A stretch of DNA of 64,000 bases from Liolophura sinensis (lineage: Eukaryota; Mollusca; Polyplacophora; Chitonida; Chitonidae). Positions 58,322 through 64,000 of this stretch are shown here, in pieces (within the stretch, counting starts at the first letter, position 1; the number at the start of each line of letters is the position of its first letter). The notes under the pieces are model-generated. The model searched no databases and had not been told where the DNA came from. It saw nothing but the letters and a program-made list of their open reading frames with translations. The translations under genes and the position numbers were made by a program. The stretch lies in assembly GCF_032854445.1 (NCBI RefSeq), contig NC_088296.1:19457485-19521484 (forward strand), given 5' to 3'.

Positions 58322-60106
58322 ATGGAAACCAGACGGGACTCTGCAGTTGGCAGCCAACTAGAGCCGCAGTTTATGCTGTGTGGTAAGACTGAGCCACTTG
58401 ATCTCTCCTGTCAGCCTGCACCAGAGCCTGTGGGGAAAAAGGCTGTGGATTTATCATGTCTGTCTTCGTTAGAGTTAGCCCAAAGAAAAGCTGTGGATAT
58501 TCTGTGTAAGTCTCCTCAAACATCATCAAAAACTGTCGACAACTCCTGCAAACCAACAAGTGAACCTGTTGATCTTTCATATCAAAAATCCTTTGTGCAG
58601 ACCAAAGCTGTGGATCTCTCCTGTCAAACTCCAGCAAGATCTGAAACAGAAGCTGTGGACCTTCTCTGTCATCCTTGTACAAGACCTGTGGACATGAAAG
58701 CAGTGAAACTTTCCAGTCAAAAAACTGCAGAATCATCCTGCCAACCTACCTCAGAGTCTGTGGGGACAAAAAATGTGGAGCTTTCTTATCAACTTTCACC
58801 AGAATCTGTGCATGTACGTACGAAAACCCAGAACATCTCCAGTCAGCCATCCCAAGAGACTGTGAGGGCAAAAGCTGTGGACCTCTCTAGTCAACCTACT
58901 CTGAAATATTTGGACAATGAAGCTGGTGAAATTTCCAATCAAACTACCCTGGAGTCTGTGGGCCACAAGAAAACTGGGGACCTTTTATGTATTGAATCCC
59001 ATTCCAAATCTATGAAGACAAAAGCCAGGGACGTCTGCTCTCAACCTACTCCAGTGTGTGAGGCACAGCCCAAAAGCACAAATCGGTTTGATTTCCTAAG
59101 TTCACTGCGGTTGCAGCCATGGCCTAAGAAAAGACTTGACGACACCCAAGGTCACCACAAGACAAAGTCCTCAGCAAATCCAGTGGACAGTTCCTCTCGA
59201 GGTGACCATTTGGAAACAACCAGAACAACTTGCAGTCCCATTCCCGTTGAACGTTCGCTGTGTCAGGAGCAGAATTCTGGTCAGACAGAAAGTGCTGATG
59301 AACAGGATGTTTGGTCCATAAAGGTAGAAGGTGAAGACCCTGCAGATGAACCAGAGGTGTGGCACGTGATAAAGCAGGATGATGTTGACATGACTGATGA
59401 ACAGACTGAGAGGGCGGATGTAGAGTCGCTGGACACCGTGGAATCTCCTGCGTTGTCTTCAGAACAAGAAGTTTCCTTGGATTTGTCCAAGGATCCTGAC
59501 AGTGAACACACGGATGGGGACATTCAAGTTGGTTACATTATTCAGAATAGGTTTAATCGTAGTTCAGCACCACAGATGTGTGGCCCACCACGTGTAGATG
59601 AAAGACCTTATGCCTGTAATCTGTGCACTAAAAGGTTTACTCATCAGTTCACCTTGGAATCGCACAAACTGTCGCACATCAGTGGTAGACCATATGTCTG
59701 CCATGTCTGCGGTAAAAGGTTCACCCAGCAGTCCAGTCTGACCTCGCATCGTGTAAAACACACCGGTGAAAGACCATTCCTCTGCAACATTTGTGGCAAA
59801 AGCTTTACCTATCAATCCAACTTGAAAACGCATAGGTCTTCTCACACGGGCGAAAGGCCTTTTGCTTGTAAGATATGTGGGAAAGCCTTCGTCCATGAAT
59901 CCATTTTGAGAACGCATAGCCGAACACACACAGGCGAAAAGCCTTACACCTGTACCCTTTGTGGCAAAAACTTTCCGCAACAATCTGGATTGAAGTCCCA
60001 CATTGTGACCCACACAGGAGAAAGACCTTACAGCTGCGATATATGTGGCAAGACGTTTAACCAACAATCCAACTTGAAAATGCATAAACCTTACACACAC
60101 AGGTGA
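58322..60106 (+). CDS. C2H2 zinc-finger protein with N-terminal V-D-L-S repeats, frame broken near its end
   Basis: One exon, 594 codons, opening at ACCATGG with an in-frame TAA four codons upstream. A splice acceptor (CTTTCTTTTAG at about 58134) indicates a spliced 5' leader. Residues about 22-250 are about 12 loose repeats: [11 protein letters not shown], then K-A-V-D-L-S-C and similar. They contain P-L-D-L-S (25-29) and P-V-D-L-S, the known CtBP co-repressor docking form P-x-D-L-S. Residues about 327-360 are an acidic hinge with W-S-I-K-V-E and E-P-E-V-W-H-V-I-K. Residues 429-593 are six C2H2 fingers with T-G-E-R/K-P linkers. A nuclear DNA-binding regulator, possibly a repressor, is inferred. 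The frame then ends early because (CA)n at about 60093-60100 is two bases short. Confidence 0.85.
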   Translation: METRRDSAVGSQLEPQFMLCGKTEPLDLSCQPAPEPVGKKAVDLSCLSSLELAQRKAVDILCKSPQTSSKTVDNSCKPTSEPVDLSYQKSFVQTKAVDLSCQTPARSETEAVDLLCHPCTRPVDMKAVKLSSQKTAESSCQPTSESVGTKNVELSYQLSPESVHVRTKTQNISSQPSQETVRAKAVDLSSQPTLKYLDNEAGEISNQTTLESVGHKKTGDLLCIESHSKSMKTKARDVCSQPTPVCEAQPKSTNRFDFLSSLRLQPWPKKRLDDTQGHHKTKSSANPVDSSSRGDHLETTRTTCSPIPVERSLCQEQNSGQTESADEQDVWSIKVEGEDPADEPEVWHVIKQDDVDMTDEQTERADVESLDTVESPALSSEQEVSLDLSKDPDSEHTDGDIQVGYIIQNRFNRSSAPQMCGPPRVDERPYACNLCTKRFTHQFTLESHKLSHISGRPYVCHVCGKRFTQQSSLTSHRVKHTGERPFLCNICGKSFTYQSNLKTHRSSHTGERPFACKICGKAFVHESILRTHSRTHTGEKPYTCTLCGKNFPQQSGLKSHIVTHTGERPYSCDICGKTFNQQSNLKMHKPYTHR

Positions 60107-60407
60107 AAAGCCACACACCTGTGCCACTTGTGGCAAATGCTTTACACATCAGTCTTCATTGAAAGCTCATTATCGAACGCACACCGGCGAGAAGCCCCAC
60201 ACCTGTTCATACTGTGGTAAAGGTTTCAGTCGACAATCCACTTTAAAGTCCCATGTCCTAACGCACACAGGTGAAAAACCATACACCTGTACCGGTTGCG
60301 GTAAAAGCTTTACTCGCCTCTTCATACTAAAGAGACATTCTCAATCATGTCAAAGAGCTTATCTCATGCAAGACGTACCAGATTTGCCAAATATTTCATC
60401 AGTTTGA
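60101..60407 (+). pseudogene. Three further C2H2 fingers in a shifted frame
   Basis: From GGTGAAAAGCC the adjacent frame encodes T-G-E-K-P linkers and three more fingers (starting [16 protein letters not shown] and C-T-G-C-G-K-S-F), then a stop at 60405-60407. The last finger ends H-x3-C rather than H-x3-H. The reading is perfect apart from the missing two bases. Likely explanations are an assembly or sequencing error or a non-functional allele. The fingers show no other decay. Confidence 0.8.
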
Positions 60408-60476
60408 TTTATTTTTCTTCTTTTTTTGTGGCAAAGGTGACACCAGTTTTGTTGTATGTTTTACGAGAGAGCCTAC

Positions 60477-60482
60477 AATAAA
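60477..60482 (+). terminator. Polyadenylation signal of the zinc-finger gene
   Basis: AATAAA, 70 bases after the stop of the shifted frame and 371 after the early stop. The short spacing to the later stop suggests that the nine-finger form is the evolved one. Confidence 0.65.
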
Positions 60483-61167
60483 AGACTAAAAGTAACACTG
60501 AATAACCAACTTTTTATTTTGTCTGATCTTGATGCATTTATGATTTGTCTGTCAGTTGAGGCTTTCTGATCATGTAAATATGTCATTAACAGGAAAAAGT
60601 GCTCAAGTACATGTAGCCTACATTTTCAGCATGTCAGAAGATTTTCAGGTTTTTCTTCCACCTTTTTTCCTCATACCTGCTGTCCATAAAACAACAATTA
60701 AAACGGTGTTGCCTAACCTACATGTAGATATTTGTTCCTGTATATTTTTTGCCTGTGTTGTAGTGGGCTAAACCATTAGATGTGCAAGTCATACCAAAGA
60801 GAACTGAATTTTTTTGTTGAAGCCCATACTAGTATTTTTAGTCACAGGAAATAAGTTGGATGAGTATATTGAATGTTGTAGCTATTTGACGTTGTATATA
60901 ACCGTAAGTCTCCACCCTCAGAAATGCATATAAGGGAGGCAAATAAATGTCATGAATATATTACTTTTTGTGCTTGAAGCTTAACAGTTTTCCAGTAGGA
61001 TATCATCCTGCCCTCCAGTGAAATTCCAAAGCAAGATCAGAAGAATACACAATCTGACAATGTGAGGAACTTAGTCATGTACAAAAATTTTGAAGCAATA
61101 TTTCAACAAACCATAGTGGCTGACTGGGTCCCTATCCATTTTGCTGAAGGATAGCGGTTCAGCAATG
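60483..61167. other. Intergenic sequence without recognised content
   Basis: No exon or repeat recognised. Confidence 0.4.
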
Positions 61168-61450
61168 TGTGGCAAGCTGTGGCTGAGGGGTTAGCACGCC
61201 CAGTGTGTTGCAATGACCCAAGCCTCACACCAGTGCAGTCGCTGTGAGTTCAAGATCAGCTCATGCTGGCTTCCTCTCTGGCTGTACGTGAGAAGGTCTA
61301 TCAGGAACCTGCGGATGGTCGTGGGTTCTTCCCAAGCTCTGCCCGATTTTGCTTCAACATAATGCTGATTGCCATCATAAAAGTGAAATATTCTTGAGTA
61401 CAGCATAAAACATTGATGAATGATGAAATGAATATAATGAATAAATCGGC
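61168..61450 (+). mobile_element. SINE family A, full length, diverged
   Basis: GCAAGCTGTGGCTGAGGGGT, GTCGCTGTGAGTTCAAGATC, CCTGCGGATGGTCGTGGGTT, GTGAAATATTCTTGAGTACA. Confidence 0.85.
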
Positions 61451-61548
61451 AGGCAAGCCGAGTTCTTGTTAGGATAATGTAATCATGAAGAAACAATGTA
61501 CGTTAACAATCTGCAGCTGCATTAATTCAAAAACTTGTTGCTTTTTCG

Positions 61549-61582
61549 GTTGGGGGAGGGGTGCGGGGGGGGGGGGGGGGGG
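61549..61582 (+). repeat. Guanine tract, potential G-quadruplex
   Basis: GTTGGGGGAGGGGTGC followed by about 18 consecutive G. Confidence 0.85.
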
Positions 61583-62587
61583 TAAGTGGGAGGAGGAAGG
61601 TAGTAAGACCAAGGAATCTGTTCTAATTTGTTGTCCCCACAATTTTCATTTAATTTTGTTTTCTTTCTCTAAAATCAAAGAAAAAGGTGCAAAAATTGTA
61701 CCGCAAGTTACTCTTTCACATGTGAAAAGGTTGAGGAATTCGGGTAACAATGGGTACGCTTTGATATTATAGTATGAAATAAATATCCAAGGAAGGTATA
61801 TTCATAGGCTTTATTATCAACGTAAGGAAAGGCAGTAATGTGTCACTCAAGGATACCATTGTAACCAGTACTGTTTCATCCTAGCTTTGATATGTGAACA
61901 TGCACGTTCAGAGGCATGTAAAGGCCCGTACTCGTTTAAACGCATGTTTTACATCACTGCCGCCACTAGACAGGCTTGACCTTTGGACCCTGTGCCATGC
62001 ATGCACGTGGGATCCTTTAGGTTTAGCCTCATTACTTGTGTCCTCGGACTGAACTGTTTAATCAGCATTCATCAATAAAATTGTCTCTAGGTTATGGTTA
62101 GAATTATGTTGTACGTATTCTAGGTAAAGAGAATGCATGTGTATAAAGTATTGTTAGAGACAAAGGTTGAGACAGATTGTTTGTGTTTTCTGAGGACCAC
62201 TTCAGTCTTATCACCTCCAGTTACCTCGTTGTTGATCAACAGTTCTGTACAAAATTTACTATTGGTGGTAGTGATGTAAGGCGAAAGGTGGAGAGCGACG
62301 CATGCACTGTAAGGAATACGATAAAGGCCTTAAAATAAAACTTTGAAGTCAGCGCTTAAGGTGTATTTTTTTTTTCTTTTAAAAAAATTTATAAAACTTA
62401 AAGAGAACTCTTTAAGTTTCCATCAAAAGTGTGTCACTTAAAGGAAGCTAATCTTAAGGTTGTTAAGGTGAAATGCAGTATTTCAGCTATGGTAATTCCT
62501 TGTTTTTTTTTTTTTGTGTTTTTTTTTTTACATTTTAATTTTTTATATAATATGCTATTACACAGGGTTTTTGAAATGTAAAATGTA
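61583..62587. other. Intergenic sequence without recognised content
   Basis: No gene or repeat recognised. AT-rich with T and A runs near the gap. Confidence 0.4.
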
Positions 62588-62787
62588 NNNNNNNNNNNNN
62601 NNNNNNNNNNNNNNNNNNNNNNNNNNNNNNNNNNNNNNNNNNNNNNNNNNNNNNNNNNNNNNNNNNNNNNNNNNNNNNNNNNNNNNNNNNNNNNNNNNNN
62701 NNNNNNNNNNNNNNNNNNNNNNNNNNNNNNNNNNNNNNNNNNNNNNNNNNNNNNNNNNNNNNNNNNNNNNNNNNNNNNNNNNNNNNN
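62588..62787. other. Assembly gap, 200 N
   Basis: Exactly 200 N, a placeholder rather than a measured length. The sequence to its right is a tandem repeat, which probably caused the break. Confidence 0.99.
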
Positions 62788-64000
62788 TTTTACAATGTTC
62801 ATCTTGTAACTGGGCATGTTTTTTTAATGATTACAATGATCATCTTGTAACTGAGCACGCTATTGTAATGATTCCAATGTTCACCTTGTAACGGAGCACA
62901 TTATTATAATGATTACAATGTTCATCTTGTAACTGAATATGCTATTGTAATGATTACAATGTCCATTTTGCAACTGAGCATGCTTGTATACTAATTACAA
63001 TGTTCACTTTGTAACTGAACATGCTATTACAATGATTACAATGTTCATCTTGTAACTGAACATGCTATTATCCCGATTACAATCTTCATCTTGCAACTGA
63101 GCATGATATTATAATGATTACAATGTTCATCTTGTAACTGAACATGCTAATGTAATGATTACAATGTCCATTTTGCAACTGAGCATGCTTTTACACTGAT
63201 TACAATGTCCACCTTGTAACTGATGATGTTTTTATAATGATTACAGTGTTCATCTTGTAACTACATATGCTATAATAATGATTACAATTTTCATCTTGTA
63301 ATGAAATATGCTAATATAATGATTGCAATATTCATTTTGTAACTGAGCATGCTATTATATTGATTACAATGATGATTTTGTAACCGTTAAGGCTATTATA
63401 ATGATTACAATGTTTACTTTGTAACTGAACATGCTAATACAATGATTACAATGTTCATCATGCAACTAAACATGCTATTATGTCGATTACAATTTTCATC
63501 TTGTAACTGAAAATGATATTATAATGATTACAATGTTTATCTTGCAACTGAGCATGCTATTATAATGATTATAATGTTCACTTCGTAACTGAACATGCTA
63601 TTTTAACTTTTACAATGTTCATCTTGTAACCGTTGACGCTATTATAATGATTACAATGTTCACCATGTAACTGAGCATGCTATTATAATAATTTTAATGA
63701 TCATTTTGTCACTGAACGTGCTATTTTAATAATTTTAATGTTCATTTTGTAAATGAACACGGTATTAGGTTATTATAATGTTCATCTTGTAACTGAATAT
63801 GCTATTATAATGATTACAATGTTTATCTTGCCACTGAACATTCTATTATAATGATTTCAATGTTCTTTTTGTAACTGAACACGCTATTTTAACTTTTACA
63901 ATGTTCATCTTGTAACCGTTGACGCTATTATAATGATTACAATGTTCACCTTGTAACTGAGCATGATATTATAATAATTTTAATGATCATTTTGTCACTG
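62788..64000. repeat. 41-bp satellite array, about 29 copies, running off the window
   Basis: Unit ATGATTACAATGTTCATCTT, GTAACTGAGCATGCTATTAT, A (41 bp; anchors 62829 and 62870). Each unit holds TTACAA and TTGTAA as short inverted arms about eight bases apart. Runs TAATTTTAATGATCATTTTG mark a variant subtype that recurs near 63685 and 63976. Confidence 0.9.

Noticed and set aside
59564..60136. 190-codon minus-strand open frame
   Set aside because: Antisense shadow of the C2H2 finger array.

Overview
The window looks like nuclear DNA from an invertebrate animal, most likely a lophotrochozoan such as a bivalve or other mollusc. The evidence is AT-rich sequence, short GT-AG split exons, and many tRNA-headed SINEs whose 3' end (ATAAGTGAAATATTCTTGAG, then AAACACCAATCAAATAAATA) I associate from memory with mollusc genomes. 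No species is claimed. Genes are sparse and most of the length is repeats, including several tandem arrays.

Positions 1-5.35 kb are a satellite: a 39-bp array followed by about 81 units of 62 bp, in which a block of about 32 units is itself duplicated. Positions 7-25 kb hold a cluster of small secreted antistasin-type (cysteine-rich serine-protease-inhibitor-like) genes. One four-exon gene at 21425-24570 reads as complete. An orphan domain exon lies on the minus strand at 7118-7222, and an orphan signal-peptide exon with a TATA box is at 13821. At least five relic exons surround them: signal exons near 10220, 15019 and 17558, and domain exons near 23591 and 24884. Duplicated flanks tie the pieces together, and a 49-bp array has expanded just upstream of one relic signal exon.

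Positions 25-35 kb are gene-poor: SINEs, a Tc1/mariner-like MITE family, a 24-bp minisatellite and a 95-bp higher-order array built from about 24-bp monomers.

Positions 35187-43122 (minus) can be assembled as one three-exon gene with phase-0 junctions throughout. It would encode an 888-residue protein with an N-terminal THAP zinc finger, about 15 tandem 17-residue repeats, and C-terminal C2H2 fingers. Many repeats carry both a SUMO-acceptor-like V-K-x-E and a V-D-L-T motif that looks like a SUMO-interacting motif or a degenerate CtBP motif. A second C2H2 gene at 58322 (plus) has its own N-terminal K-T-E-P-L-D-L-S type repeats and the same E-P-x-V-W hinge, so the two appear to be relatives. 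Its finger array is broken by a 2-bp deletion in a CA run, which leaves three more fingers in another frame.

Positions 45.3-47.7 kb hold a decayed minus-strand protein-coding element that I cannot name. Positions 50-56.7 kb show no gene I can support. The window ends in a 41-bp satellite that starts immediately after a 200-base assembly gap.
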